A DNA stretch of 64,000 bases, taken from the NCBI RefSeq assembly GCF_000247815.1, contig NC_021673.1:104883363-104947362 (forward strand). Reading direction: 5' to 3'. Below are positions 43,124-56,117 of this stretch, in pieces; within the stretch, counting starts at the first letter, position 1; each line of letters begins with the position of its first letter. The stretch is from Ficedula albicollis (Eukaryota; Chordata; Aves; Passeriformes; Muscicapidae). A program made the translations under genes and the position numbers. The notes under the pieces were generated by a model. That model worked only from the letters and a program-made list of their open reading frames with translations. It made no database searches and had not been told where the DNA came from.

Positions 43124-43252
43124 TCTCCCTGCTTAATCTGCCAAAGTGCTGATTTTAACAGAATTTTTGAAATCAGCAATTCTGTCCATCTCCCTGCTTA
43201 ATCTGCCAAAGTGCTGATTTCAACAGAATTTTTAAAATCAGCAATTCTGTCC
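43124..43252. repeat. Two-copy tandem duplication, 65-bp unit
   Basis: TCTCCCTGCTTAATCTGCC through GCAATTCTGTCC occurs at 43124-43188 and 43189-43252 with two substitutions (GATTTTAAC against GATTTCAAC, TTTTTGAAA against TTTTTAAAA). Confidence 0.95.
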
Positions 43253-46200
43253 GGGCATTGTTAATGTCAATATGCCTCTGCATGCCACAGTAAAGGCCAG
43301 GTGACTCAATGTTAGCTATTGCAAAGTTCATTGCTGCTGTACCAATACCCTCAATTTTATTCTAAACATTTAGGTGTATTTGAAAATGCTGGAAAAACCC
43401 AGAGGAAACTTGAAAACTTATTTCAGAAAAAACAATAAAACACTAAGCGATGCAGGTCTTTGTGCCTGATTTACTGCATAAGCTAAATGTCCTTAGTATA
43501 AACTAAATGCATGCTTCTTCAGTTGACAGCACAAGCCCTTTTTATCTTGGTCCTCATGAAATTTAGTAAATCAGTACTGTAAATCCGTGGGACCCAGTGT
43601 GAAGGGCTTCAGGTATTTCCGTACAGAGTCCATTACAATAATAGTTGCAAAAAAGAACTTAGGAAATAATTCAGTCAAAGCTGGTTTAGAGCCTTAATCC
43701 TACATCCATGTCTCTTATACAAATTTTACTGATATAAGAAAAAAATCTGCATTTACCTTCATATGCCTGATAAATGATAAAACAGAACTCCCTAAAACAC
43801 ATACCAGTGTCTCAGTTTAGGATTTTTGAGAGATATTATCAAATGAAAGAGTAGACATCTTTCTAGATATTTGAAGACTCAATGCTGGCAATTAATAGCT
43901 TGACTTTTAAATTTCCAAGCTCTAACTTAAGGAAACATATTGAATGCTTAGCTCAAAGGGCTGTAGTGAACAAATAAAATTTCTCAAGCAAGCAGTAAAA
44001 CAATGCATCTAGGTATTATTAGTATGACAGCAATACTTGAGATTCTATTAAATAATATGGGTGACTGTATGGTCAAACAAAAGCTGGTGAGATCTGAGCC
44101 AAGCTGCAGGTAAAGGGAGCTGAGGACATCACACAGAGCACAGCCTGGAGGCAGAAGATATAGCTTGGTAGGTGAAAAAAGCACATGAAAAGCAACTTGC
44201 ATTTAAAAACTACCTTAAAAGTAATAAAGCAGAGCAAATCAAAGGGAAAAGTATGATCTTCAAGCCCAAGTACAGGCAAAAGGAAAAAGGAAAAGGAAAG
44301 TCCACCCATAATTGTCATCTCTCTTATTTTACATCCTCTAATGAGCAACTTCCCAATAGAGAGAATCAAACATGGATCTCTTCTGTACCTGAGGATCAGA
44401 AGAGATTAATTGTGGTGTACAACCACAGGGTTTCAGCACTTATTGGACTGTGAGAAGACGGGGTATTGTAGTTAATGATTCCACCTGAGGTGGAATGACA
44501 GCACATTTGGCAGCCACGGAGGTAAGTGGAAGGGGAGCACTGTGTGGCCAGGTCAGCTAACAACAAGGCAGGCTTCTCAAAAAGGTGAAAAATTACGTGA
44601 GGCTTGAAAGGAATGCAAATGCCATTTAAAAATTAAATTAAAACAGGAGGTTGGATTGGGGTGAGCAGGACAAGGAGATGGATTATTTTATTTTTAATCA
44701 CATATTCCTGGACCAGGGAAGATGATAAGAAATATTTGCAGACGATTTGAAACAACAGTGCCAGCCTGTGCATTGGTCATTAAAATTTTCTACATGCAGT
44801 ACTCAATAAACTGATGAAAGTAATTCTATGATATGGTTGCCTGTGAAATTGGAGACTAGACATGGTGACCCATACTGTCTCTTCCCATATCGTGGTCTTA
44901 AATCTGACCTCTTCTTCTGCTGTCTTCAACTCCCCTAAATGTGCAAAATTCAGGAGCCTTGGTTCACAGGCCACTGCATTCATATTATCTTTGGTGCTGA
45001 TCTCCACATTTTCTGCCTCACTGCGTTTCACTTTTAGTTTATCGGATTTGAACAAATGTAGGCAATTAGAGGAAAACGCAATTATAACAGAGTTGCAGAC
45101 AGCTGTTTTCCAAGTGACAAGAAATCTCATCTGTAGCCAGGGCTGAGTTCAGATATGACCTGGGTTGGTGGTGCAGAGCAATGTGCTGGCAGATGCTAGC
45201 AGAAGGTTACAGTCTATCTCCTTTCCTCTTCCATGGAAATGCATTCTTGTTTTCCAAGGCTAATGATCTTTTCTAAGCCATTTCATGAGTCCAGGCTGAA
45301 TATACAATGTGTTACAAATGTCTTAATTGAGTCGGTTTGGCAATCCAAAAATTATTGTTGTGAGATGTGTTTAACTAGCAGTCTGGAAACCACCAGTATT
45401 CTATGGGTTTAGACAAGTACCATTTCAGGAATATAGATTATGGCAGCTTCACTTTGAAAGCCACTAGTGGAATTCAGCAGCAAGGAAAGTGATTCTAATA
45501 TGATGTTTTTACATCCCCCTCAAATGATGGTATCATGATGCAGAAGTAATAAATGGTGATGTATGGTGGCAAAGGGATGGTGCTAGTCCCTCACTGATAA
45601 GGCAGAGCGAACATTTGTCTGCAGCCACCTGTTCTTGAACTTCTCTAACTGCACTTTTTCACTCTCTCGCTCTGGAGCAAATGATGTGCAATCCAAGTGG
45701 GAAACAGCTAAGTGCATTTCCTCAGATGGAAAGCGATATGGAAATACCGAACACTGTCTGCTACCTGACATAAATACTGATCTAAAAATACACCACCTTC
45801 CCCCTAAACCCTCACTTTACATCATAAATGAAGCATAAGCAGACCCCAGAAAGATTGAAGCAGAATGTCTTCTGAATTTATGATTAATAAGCATGTCAAG
45901 TTTTATAACAGCATCCTTATGTGGACACAGCTAATGGCCTTAACATTGCTTCCAGAATCAAAATTGAATGGTTGAGCAGATTTAGCCTCAGGAAGGCCCA
46001 CAGTGATAAGGGAACCATCAGAGAAAATAGGTGTACGCATTTTTCAACCTGTCAAGTGAAAAGAATCGCGGATGATGATAAGTCAAGGATATGCCCTCTC
46101 CTATATGAGTTGTATGAATGTTTGTGCTGAACAAGGCAGCTTCCTAAACAAGAAGGAAAAGGTGAAGGCAAGCAGCAGCAAGCTGCATGATTATCCCTTA

Positions 46201-47739
46201 AATTACACTCACACAAGAGCAATAATTACTCTGAATCAGCATTTAAACAGGGAGAGTTGGAGTTTGCTGCTCAAAGCTGTTGTGAATTGCTAGCCCTGTG
46301 AGAAGTGCAGGAAGAAAGAAGCACACGGGTAGGCAGGGCAAAAAAAGAGGGGGCACAGATTTGGATAGAGCAGTAGATTTGAGAATTATGTAGATCTTTT
46401 GGGGGGAGGATTTCATCTGTTGGCTCTTATCAAAGCCTCTAGAATACATCTCAGGCCCCAGGGACTGAGCCAGGCTGTGGGTATTGAGGATTAGAAAACT
46501 GTAAGCTGGAGGACAGCGTAAGGAGCTGCCAATTTGATGTACATTTGCCTTCCTTGGAACCACTTGGTGCTGAAGACATGGCTGAAAGGAGTGTGCACCA
46601 GCCAGGTCTCATACAGAAAGACTCAAATGCCAAAAGAATTTACTTCTGTTTCTAATTAACAAAAAATAATGTGTACAAATATGAACATGGGTAAAATGGA
46701 AAGCACTGAACATGGCATGTTTTACTAACATTGATAATTGCTGCTGTTTCAATCTCCTGGGAAATACAATAATTAACTAGTTAGAGATATTTGTGTCAAC
46801 TCAAACTGTACCCTGTAAATCTCATTAACAAATCTTAGCTATTACTATAGTGCTTACATGCTTTATTAGTTTTCAGATAAGTGCTCTGAAAGAAAAAAAG
46901 ATGCTGGAAAGGTAGAAGTCATAAATTATGGTGAATTCTCCATCAGCAGCAGTATACAGCCATAACATATTCTTGCAGAAGTGGTATCCTGGTAACTTAT
47001 TGAACTATCCAGGCAATCACTGGAAAGCGTTTAAGGAGCCTGTCATCTTGAGTTGACATGCGCAGCATATAACACCTGCTGCAAAAGTGTTAGCTGGTTT
47101 TGTAAGAGATTCTATGTAGTAAGCCCAGCTCTGCACCACTGGTGGCAGACTAACAGTCTCTCTCTTATTTCATAGCCTGGCCAACTTTTTTCCCGCTATG
47201 CTCTTATTAGGACAGCCTAGCCAACACCTTCCATGCTTTTACCAGAGAATGGACCAGTGGTGTCCAACAGTGCTACAGAAGCAGTTTTTTCTGAACCAGC
47301 TTCTGGAACTGAAGTCATACTCTCTGGTGCAAACAGATCCATATTTCTCATGCTACGGTATGTATAGCTTGTAGGAAGTATTAAGTTTTACTACTGCAGC
47401 TTTAAAAAAAATAAAAAAAATAATTAGGCAAGATACTACAGCACTAACCCCCAGCCTCCTCCTTATGTGCTCCATAGTGAATCCTTCTCAAGACAGCAAT
47501 CAGCACAGTTTCCACTGCACAGCTCAGCTGAGGTGTAAGCTTTGGTATCACCACATTTGAAACGCAGAGCTCCAGTTGCTGTTCTGTGCTGCTGACCTGA
47601 AAGCAAGGGTGTTCCCTGATGAAAACTTACTTCCTGAAACATTTAGGCAATTTAGGGTCTTCTAACACAAGTGCTGAGAGATGAGCTTTGTTTCAGACAT
47701 TAAAAACACACGTGATATAAATATCTCTATTCTTGGGAG
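43253..47739. other. Intergenic DNA, no gene recognised
   Basis: Open frames up to 116 codons without recognisable products; no RNA gene or transposon seen in about 4.5 kb. Confidence 0.55.
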
Positions 47740-47965
47740 ATCCCCACTGACAAGAGGTAAGCCCACCTATAAGACAGGCTGGAAGAAGGATCTGGAAAAG
47801 TACAAGCCTGTCAGTCTGACCTCAGTGCCAGGAAAAAACATGGAGCAGTACCTTTGAGTGGCATTATATGGCATGCACATATAATCAGGGATTATATGCA
47901 GGGATCAGGCCCTGTCTGAGTTTATGAGAGGCGAGACCTGCTCAACTAAACCTTTATCTCTTTAC
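47740..47965 (+). mobile_element. CR1 LINE fragment, reverse-transcriptase region
   Basis: Plus-strand translation gives GWKKDLEKYKPVSLTSVPGK and, further on, DQALSEFMRGETCSTKPLSL. These match in order the start of the CR1 reverse-transcriptase domain (the conserved YRPVSLTSVPGKIMEQ motif and the QHGFTKGKSCLTN motif). The stretch is interrupted by stops and missing bases, so it is a dead internal fragment of an element with no 3' end nearby. Confidence 0.85.
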
Positions 47966-48017
47966 AGGTGGCCACTATTTTCATATGGTATGGAGATACA
48001 TTATATATTTCCAATAT

Positions 48018-48178
48018 AATTATTAAAATTATTTAAACATTATACTGTAATCTATGTATGTTTTATGTATGTAAAAAAAACCCAGTTTTATGAAATCTAA
48101 TTATTAAAATTATTTAAACATTATACTGTACTCTATGTATGTTTTATGTATGTAAAAAAACCCCAGTTTTATGAAATC
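48018..48178. repeat. Two-copy tandem duplication, 80-bp unit
   Basis: TAATTATTAAAATTATTTAA and the following bases occur at 48018-48097 and 48098-48178. The copies differ by CTGTAATCT against CTGTACTCT and by the A/C run lengths before CAGTTTTATG. Confidence 0.95.
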
Positions 48179-49274
48179 CATTGCATTTAGATAATCGTGA
48201 CTGTGTGAAGCTATTTTGTATTCTGGGGCATTAACCAGATAAAAATATTTTCTAAAAAACAGGCCAAATTCAGAATCAATGTCAGTCAATCCTGTTTATT
48301 TTAGAAGTCATACCTGTTAGTTTTTAGCTGGAATATGACCTTCTGGCTTTGCATCTTACATTCCCACTTATCTCAAAGTAAAAAATGGTGTGGGGGGGGT
48401 CTTTCCTATAGACTCTTGCAATCACACCTTTACATCCTTTCCTTATTTCTGAAGCTAGAAAGGGCTCTGTCTACTGATTAATGGAAAACTATGCCTGAAC
48501 AGCCAATTTATTTTAGTGTAAACTCTCTATTGGCATTTTAACAGCAAATAACTGTACAAAATCCATTCAATTTGTTCAGTTGTTGTGGCAGGTAAGACAC
48601 ATGACATAAGACACACCTGTGCCAGTCTCTACGTCTTCAGTGAACAGAGATTTGCAAGCCCTGCTGAAGTTATTAAATGTACATCATATAATTTATTAAT
48701 GGAAAGCCCATTAGTTCCTGACAGAAGCTAGGAAAACAAATAGCTGTATAAATATTTAAGGTATTAATTCAAAGACTTTTAAGGAACATGCAGGGGACAC
48801 TGGAGTATAGGAGCCGTGCTTTGTGTAAGGCTTGTGATTGAAAGATTTCTTTGTGAGATTTCTTCTCTCTCAACCACTGAGCATCCTAGTAAAGTGTAAA
48901 GGAGCATTGAAATATTTCATCAATTATATAAAAATAGGTGCTTAAATATACCAAAACATATGTACAATTCAGGATTGGTTGTCTCAACTGATGATGTGAT
49001 TAAAATATGCCAATGTTGCTTGTCTTCAGGAAACACTCAAACTGTGCTTGTATTCAGATTGCAGATTCAGATTAAGACTTGAAGCCTCTAATAATTTTGT
49101 CTTATTCAGAGAGATTTTAAAACTGAAATTTTCAATACTGCTAGGTGGATTGCAGCATTGCCTACCACTGGCTCTGACTGTGTTACTTGGTCTTCTAGGT
49201 GGACTGGGACTGCCTAGGAACCATGACCTCACAGCTTTTCTAGGCAAGCTAAAAGGCATGGCACATACTTACTC
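48179..49274. other. Intergenic DNA, nothing recognised
   Basis: Short open frames only. A leucine-rich plus-strand frame at 49048-49311 is not convincing. Confidence 0.55.
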
Positions 49275-49443
49275 TGGAATTTGCAAAATGGGAGATGCTG
49301 CAGAAGTATGATATTATGTTCATCTGTGGGTGAAAAGTGCTCAGCTCTGGCCAGAGAGTTGGAATTTGCAAAATGGGAGATGCTGCAGAAGCATGATATT
49401 ATGTTCATCTGTGGATGAAAAGTGCTCAGCTCTGGCCAGAGAG
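49275..49443. repeat. Two-copy tandem duplication, 85-bp unit
   Basis: TGGAATTTGCAAAATGGGAG through CTCTGGCCAGAGAG occurs at 49275-49359 and 49360-49443 with two substitutions (GAAGTATG against GAAGCATG, TGTGGGTG against TGTGGATG). Confidence 0.95.
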
Positions 49444-50356
49444 GGGCACACTGCTCCACAAGCAGCAACTGGCCTGCCTTTAAATCACAGCCTGATTATA
49501 GATGCCTCTGTCTCTTCTGCCTCTGGAGGTGAAATGGCAAAAATCTGGTCAGAGCAAGAGAAAGAAGCACAGACACCTCTGCCTGGTGGCACAGACATGG
49601 TCGGGAAGCTGGGGCAGAGCCATTAGGTTTTTGTTGTGACCTGGAACTTTTATTTTGGAGGTATTAGGAACCATGTAACTCCTAGTTACCCTTTATGCAG
49701 GTAACGCTGCCTTTGGTATCAAACCAGGGGCATTCCTGCATCCCCAGCATTTCTGCAAGAGGAGTTCAGGTGGTGCATCACTACCACTATCCTGTACCCC
49801 AAACTCTTCATTGAGTCACTGGCCATTTTATAACTCTGCACTGTGAAATCTCATCTATAAAGTAGAAATTTGGTACATTGGCTCTTCAGAGAACAGAGAA
49901 CATGATAGCAGAAATATTAGTGCTCCAAACCCATTTCCTCACAGTGCCTCAGCACTGATTCAGAAAGATCGCTTTTAGAGATAGAAGGATAATTCAATCA
50001 TCATTTAGTTTCTCTTCCTCTGAGACTCCCAGCCAGGAATGATTTATTGAAAATTGTCATGATGGCTGTTATGTTTCAGATATTCTTGGAAAGGCTCTGT
50101 CACAATGTGTAGCCAATTCACATGGGTACAAAAATTAACTTTATTTCAAAGACAAGTGTTTTAAAATACATATTAGAAGAAAAAAAAGGAATTTAAATTG
50201 AACAGCTATTAGCTTCCCTAGTAACATTTTTTCAGGAACAATTGCCTATCAATTATTTACTGCTAGCAAAAGATTTGATCTCCAGAAAATTTTTTGGATT
50301 TTGTTAAATTTGCTGCAGTTGCTGCGGCAAAGTCTGGCATGTGGTAATTCTGAATT
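49444..50356. other. Intergenic DNA up to the first gap
   Basis: No gene seen. The block 49637-49704 recurs on the far side of the first gap (50923-50990). The last words before the gap (GTGGTAATTCTGAATT, 50341-50356) recur after the second gap (52090-52105). Confidence 0.6.
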
Positions 50357-50922
50357 NNNNNNNNNNNNNNNNNNNNNNNNNNNNNNNNNNNNNNNNNNNN
50401 NNNNNNNNNNNNNNNNNNNNNNNNNNNNNNNNNNNNNNNNNNNNNNNNNNNNNNNNNNNNNNNNNNNNNNNNNNNNNNNNNNNNNNNNNNNNNNNNNNNN
50501 NNNNNNNNNNNNNNNNNNNNNNNNNNNNNNNNNNNNNNNNNNNNNNNNNNNNNNNNNNNNNNNNNNNNNNNNNNNNNNNNNNNNNNNNNNNNNNNNNNNN
50601 NNNNNNNNNNNNNNNNNNNNNNNNNNNNNNNNNNNNNNNNNNNNNNNNNNNNNNNNNNNNNNNNNNNNNNNNNNNNNNNNNNNNNNNNNNNNNNNNNNNN
50701 NNNNNNNNNNNNNNNNNNNNNNNNNNNNNNNNNNNNNNNNNNNNNNNNNNNNNNNNNNNNNNNNNNNNNNNNNNNNNNNNNNNNNNNNNNNNNNNNNNNN
50801 NNNNNNNNNNNNNNNNNNNNNNNNNNNNNNNNNNNNNNNNNNNNNNNNNNNNNNNNNNNNNNNNNNNNNNNNNNNNNNNNNNNNNNNNNNNNNNNNNNNN
50901 NNNNNNNNNNNNNNNNNNNNNN
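50357..50922. other. Assembly gap, 566 N
   Basis: Unresolved bases. Open frames crossing it consist of unknown residues. Confidence 1.
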
Positions 50923-50990
50923 TGACCTGGAACTTTTATTTTGGAGGTATTAGTAACCATGTAACTCACAGTTACCCTTTATGCAGGTAA
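50923..50990. repeat. Second copy of 49637-49704
   Basis: TGACCTGGAACTTTTATTTT and the next 48 bases match 49637-49704 with about four differences (TTAGTAACC against TTAGGAACC, CTCACAGTT against CTCCTAGTT). The copy begins exactly at the gap edge, which suggests an unmerged overlap or a second allele rather than a biological duplication. Confidence 0.9.
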
Positions 50991-50993
50991 CAN

Positions 50994-51505
50994 TTTTTTT
51001 TTTTTTTTTTTTTTGGTAGTAAAGTTCAAACTGACTTTATTGAGAGATTTGCTTCAGGATAGGATGTGGAATTTATTATTTTGTCAGTATTACACCATAT
51101 TATACAAAATATATAAAAGTTAAACCCATTACCTTGGCAAAGCAATTAAACCCGTGAACTTTGAAGATGTCCTACTTTTCAAATGCAAATAAGTTAGTTC
51201 AGTATGGTACCAGGAGGAGCCCAATATTAGAAAATTTTAGGGAATAAAAGGCTCCATGAAAGTTGTTTTTCAAAGGGATGAGGGTAATTTGGCATTTAGA
51301 TGAAGCAAAAGGTAGATATTATGTACTTAAATGTAGTAAAATGCTACAGCCAAGAAACAGCCATTGTACTCACAATAATTTTCAACGCTGCACATCAGCT
51401 CCAGCACCCACACCCCTCTCCCACCCACACTTTTCCAACCTTCTCTGGACTCCGGTTCTTTCAGAAATACTTTTTGGGAAACAGTGAGTGAAATAAGCCT
51501 GAAAG
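50994..51505 (-). other. Poly-T then AATAAA: transcript-like 3' end on the minus strand
   Basis: A single N at 50993 is followed by 21 T (50994-51014). TTTATT at 51036-51041 reads AATAAA on the minus strand. The minus strand therefore ends as AATAAA, 21 bases, poly-A, the spacing of a mature mRNA 3' end. The sequence behind it (to 51505) has no recognised open frame and could be 3' UTR. It could be a processed retrocopy, which is rare in birds, or a transcript-derived contig joined into the scaffold, or chance. Confidence 0.4.
51333..51505. repeat. 173-bp block repeated after the second gap
   Basis: GTAGTAAAATGCTACAGCC onward matches 53101-53273 with few differences until the last 30 bases, which diverge more (GTGAGTGAAATAAGCCTG against GTGTGTGAAATAACCCTG). 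This copy stops exactly at the second N gap. Confidence 0.95.
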
Positions 51506-52088
51506 NNNNNNNNNNNNNNNNNNNNNNNNNNNNNNNNNNNNNNNNNNNNNNNNNNNNNNNNNNNNNNNNNNNNNNNNNNNNNNNNNNNNNNNNNNNNNNN
51601 NNNNNNNNNNNNNNNNNNNNNNNNNNNNNNNNNNNNNNNNNNNNNNNNNNNNNNNNNNNNNNNNNNNNNNNNNNNNNNNNNNNNNNNNNNNNNNNNNNNN
51701 NNNNNNNNNNNNNNNNNNNNNNNNNNNNNNNNNNNNNNNNNNNNNNNNNNNNNNNNNNNNNNNNNNNNNNNNNNNNNNNNNNNNNNNNNNNNNNNNNNNN
51801 NNNNNNNNNNNNNNNNNNNNNNNNNNNNNNNNNNNNNNNNNNNNNNNNNNNNNNNNNNNNNNNNNNNNNNNNNNNNNNNNNNNNNNNNNNNNNNNNNNNN
51901 NNNNNNNNNNNNNNNNNNNNNNNNNNNNNNNNNNNNNNNNNNNNNNNNNNNNNNNNNNNNNNNNNNNNNNNNNNNNNNNNNNNNNNNNNNNNNNNNNNNN
52001 NNNNNNNNNNNNNNNNNNNNNNNNNNNNNNNNNNNNNNNNNNNNNNNNNNNNNNNNNNNNNNNNNNNNNNNNNNNNNNNNNNNNNNNN
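51506..52088. other. Assembly gap, 583 N
   Basis: Unresolved bases. Confidence 1.
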
Positions 52089-52123
52089 TGTGGTAATTCT
52101 GAATTCCAGGCTCAGTTATTCTC

Positions 52124-53096
<973 letters not shown>

Positions 53097-53100
53097 TTTC

Positions 53101-53273
53101 GTAGTAAAATGCTACAGCCAAGAAACAGCCATTGTACTCACAATAATTTTCAACGCTGCACATCAGCTCCAGCACCCACACCCCTCTCCCACCCACACTT
53201 TTCCAACCTTCTCTGGACTCTGGTTCTTTCAGAAATACTTTTAGGGGAACAGTGTGTGAAATAACCCTGATAA
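53101..53273. repeat. Second copy of 51333-51505
   Basis: Starts four bases after the poly-C tract and matches the block that ends at the second gap. It continues into normal unique sequence, so this is probably the genuine locus. Confidence 0.95.
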
Positions 53274-54091
53274 TGTCAATCTTTGGGCACTACATGCATG
53301 ATGAGGGCAATAACACAACTAAGTTACATCAGGCCGTTGAAAAATAAAAGCATAAAACTCACACTTTATGAAATAAGCTAAGGTTAAACTGTTTAGGAAT
53401 AGTCAAACTCCCCTACAGACAGCCTGTCTCATAATTTTTTTCCATCAGTGGCTGTTTTGCCTGCCTGAAGCATCCACATCTGTCCAGCCTCTTGCCAGGT
53501 ACCACCAGCACCAGGACTCTGCCTGCAGTGAGAACAGCAGGGTCTGTGAGACCCTGAACCTAGGCATGCTGATTTGCTTCGGGAAAGGTGTTGAAAATGG
53601 GAAAAAAAATGCCATTAAAGAGTTCGCTGGTGGGATCCGCTTTGTGACTACTGGTTGCATTGATTTCAATTAGCACATTGAAGTGGGTGTTAGCAGGAAA
53701 GGTTCGAGGTTTTGACTTGAAGTTTTACAGTGCCATCCAGTGGCTGCCTTAAATGCTGCAGAATAAAAACAGAAACTTGGGAGTGTACTGAAGCTTTCCC
53801 TATGTAGCAAGATTTTTGCAAGTCTTGACAGTGAAGCTGCATTAAATTGATTAACAGTAGTTTATATTTCTTCATTTAAATAATTACGTTTTATTACAAG
53901 AATTTACTCTTTAATATGTTTTAAATACTCTCCACTTTTAAAATTATATGCATTTTTGTATTAGTACTAACATTTAATTAAAAGCCCAATTTAATATGCT
54001 CTAAGAGCACAATGCACTAAGCACAGCCTTGTCACAAATAACTTTTCATTGTCTGAAAATTGAACCAGTGCAAAAGCTTCAATACTTTAAA
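53274..54091. other. Intergenic DNA, nothing recognised
   Basis: Short open frames only. Confidence 0.55.
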
Positions 54092-54174
54092 TAAGATTGC
54101 CCCATAAACTTTGTCCTTTTGCCCATATTTATTTATTTATTTATTTATTTATTAATAGGGCATCTGATTTTCCC
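54092..54174. repeat. Dispersed 80-bp repeat, copy 1, with ATTT microsatellite
   Basis: TAAGATTGCCCCATAAACTT, TTGTCCTTTTGC, an ATTT run (about 54126-54153) and GGCATCTGATTT recur in the same order at 56046-56117, 1.95 kb to the right. Confidence 0.9.
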
Positions 54175-54224
54175 ATGAAGCAAAAGACAGATGTGTTTAC
54201 TTTTGGACCCTCTACTAACAATAC

Positions 54225-54688
54225 AGACATCGAGGCTCTGGAGCAAGACCAGAGAAGGAAGGGCAGCAGAGATTGTAAAGGGCACGGAGCACAAATCCTG
54301 CAAGGAGCAGCTGAGGGAGCTGGGGAGCCTTTAGCCTGGAAGAAAAAAGGGTTCAGAGGGAAGCTTATCATTTCTACACTTATCTGAAAGGAGGCTGTAG
54401 TGAGGTGAAGGTCAGCCTCCTTTCCTAGGTGACAAGTGACAGGATAAGAGGAAATGGGCTCAAGTTGTGCCAAGGGAGGTTTAATTATGAAGAATTATTT
54501 TTTCCATGGAAAGGGTTGTAAATATAGTAACAAACTGCCCAGAGGTGGTGGAGTCACCATCCCTGAAAGTTTTCAAAAAAGATATGGCTATGGCATTTGA
54601 GACATGGTTCAGTGGTGAACATGGTGCTAGGTTGATGATCTTAAAGGTCTTTTCCAACCTTAACAATTACAGGATTCTATGATTCTAC
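54225..54688 (+). mobile_element. CR1 LINE 3' end with terminal repeat
   Basis: Plus-strand sequence carries the CR1 3' blocks in order. First is 'gcagctgagggagctggggagcctttagcctgg', then 'acttatctgaaaggaggctgtagtgaggtg' and 'gtgacaagtgacaggataagaggaaatgggctcaag'. These are followed by 'gcccagaggtggtggagtcaccatccctg', 'tgatgatcttaaaggtcttttccaacctt' and the terminal GATTCTATGATTCTAC. The 3' end is complete and this is the best preserved CR1 copy here. The 5' part is missing, as is usual for truncated CR1 insertions. Confidence 0.95.
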
Positions 54689-56045
54689 AGAAAAAAATAA
54701 AAACAAGTCAGCCTCATTGGGAAATTCTTAGCCTACATGTTCATCAGCTGGTCTGGGATTTAAAGTTTGGGGTTTTTTCCTTGCATTTGTCTTGCATTTG
54801 TGGCTTTGTTGCAATGCCAATTAATTCAATCTTACATGTTTATGTCATCAGCTTACAGAGATCATAGAGTACTTCGGGAATATTATAATAGAAAGTATTC
54901 CCCCAAAATCACAGTATAAACTCCATAAACTCCATGCTGACCTATATAACATATGTTTATTTTATTGTTGGTTTGTATTCAGTTACTCTTTGTCAGAACA
55001 ACTCCCAGTCTGCTGCAGTTCTTGATATTTCATCAAAAATCCTACAGCAGTAATAGCTATTTTTTCATGTTCCTTTATAGCATTTGCAAAAGACTCTAAG
55101 GGGAAAAAAAAAAACAGGAAGTAAAAAAAAAAGAAAAAGGAAAAGTAAGTTTGCTTTCAATGTACATGAGATACCAGTCAGGTTTTTTTGTTTCTTTCTC
55201 TTACGCATGAGGAAAGCAGGGAAAAAAAAAAAAAGAAAAAATGATGGCTTTGTGGGCAGCTCAAGATGAGATATACAAACATTACATTCAGGCTGATGGA
55301 GCCTCATGCTAGAGATCTGTGCATTCCTGGGAGTACCTGTGGTGGGCTCACTTTGGGCTGCAGAACAGTGGAAGGGAAAGGGGAAAAAGAAGAAATTTTT
55401 TGCAGATGGGGAGGAATCTTAATTACCTCTCACAGGACAGTACCTATGCCTGCTCCCTACAGGCCACAGAAATGTGCAGGGAGGAATCCAGGAATAGTAA
55501 ATCCAGCACTGCAGTGTCACTGAAAATCATCATTGACTAAAGTTTGATAATGTTTTCATTTGTTTAAACACAAGCATTTCTTGATTGAAGTCAAAGACAG
55601 CTAGTGAGCTCAGCTTCTAATCTCTCAGCTCATCAAACTGATTTGCTTTGTGTCTTGTTCTGCAAAACAAACCTCTAATTAGCACTGGAATTTACACAGA
55701 AACAGTCACCTTAGTAAATACAGCCTGACGATCCATCCATCATGTGTACAACATTTATGTAGTCAGAGACACGGTCTTTTTGCTATGCAATTCAGACTCT
55801 AAACATTTCCAAAACCTCATAAATTTTTAATTAGAATTATTTTTAAAGTGGAGTTGATACCTCACCAGATATTAAAAACTGTTAGACTGCTTCTTCACTG
55901 ATGAGCCTTTGTTTATCCAGCACAAAAGAGACAGCAAACACTACTGCCAGCCTCGGCAGCATTAACACAGACTTTGCAGTGTCAATAGCTCAGCATGTAG
56001 AAAATAAGTTGTACCCAGTGCAATTTCACTTGACAGGAATTAACC
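54689..56045. other. Intergenic DNA, nothing recognised
   Basis: A-rich patches near 55098-55145 and 55219-55238; short open frames only. Confidence 0.55.
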
Positions 56046-56117
56046 TAAGATTGCCCCATAAACTTTGTCCTTTTGCATATTTATTTCTTTATGAATAATA
56101 AGGCATCTGATTTCCCT
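56046..56117. repeat. Dispersed 80-bp repeat, copy 2
   Basis: Matches 54092-54174 except for a shorter, decayed ATTT part (ATTTATTTCTTTATGAATAA). It may be an old duplication or a short unnamed repeat. Confidence 0.88.
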
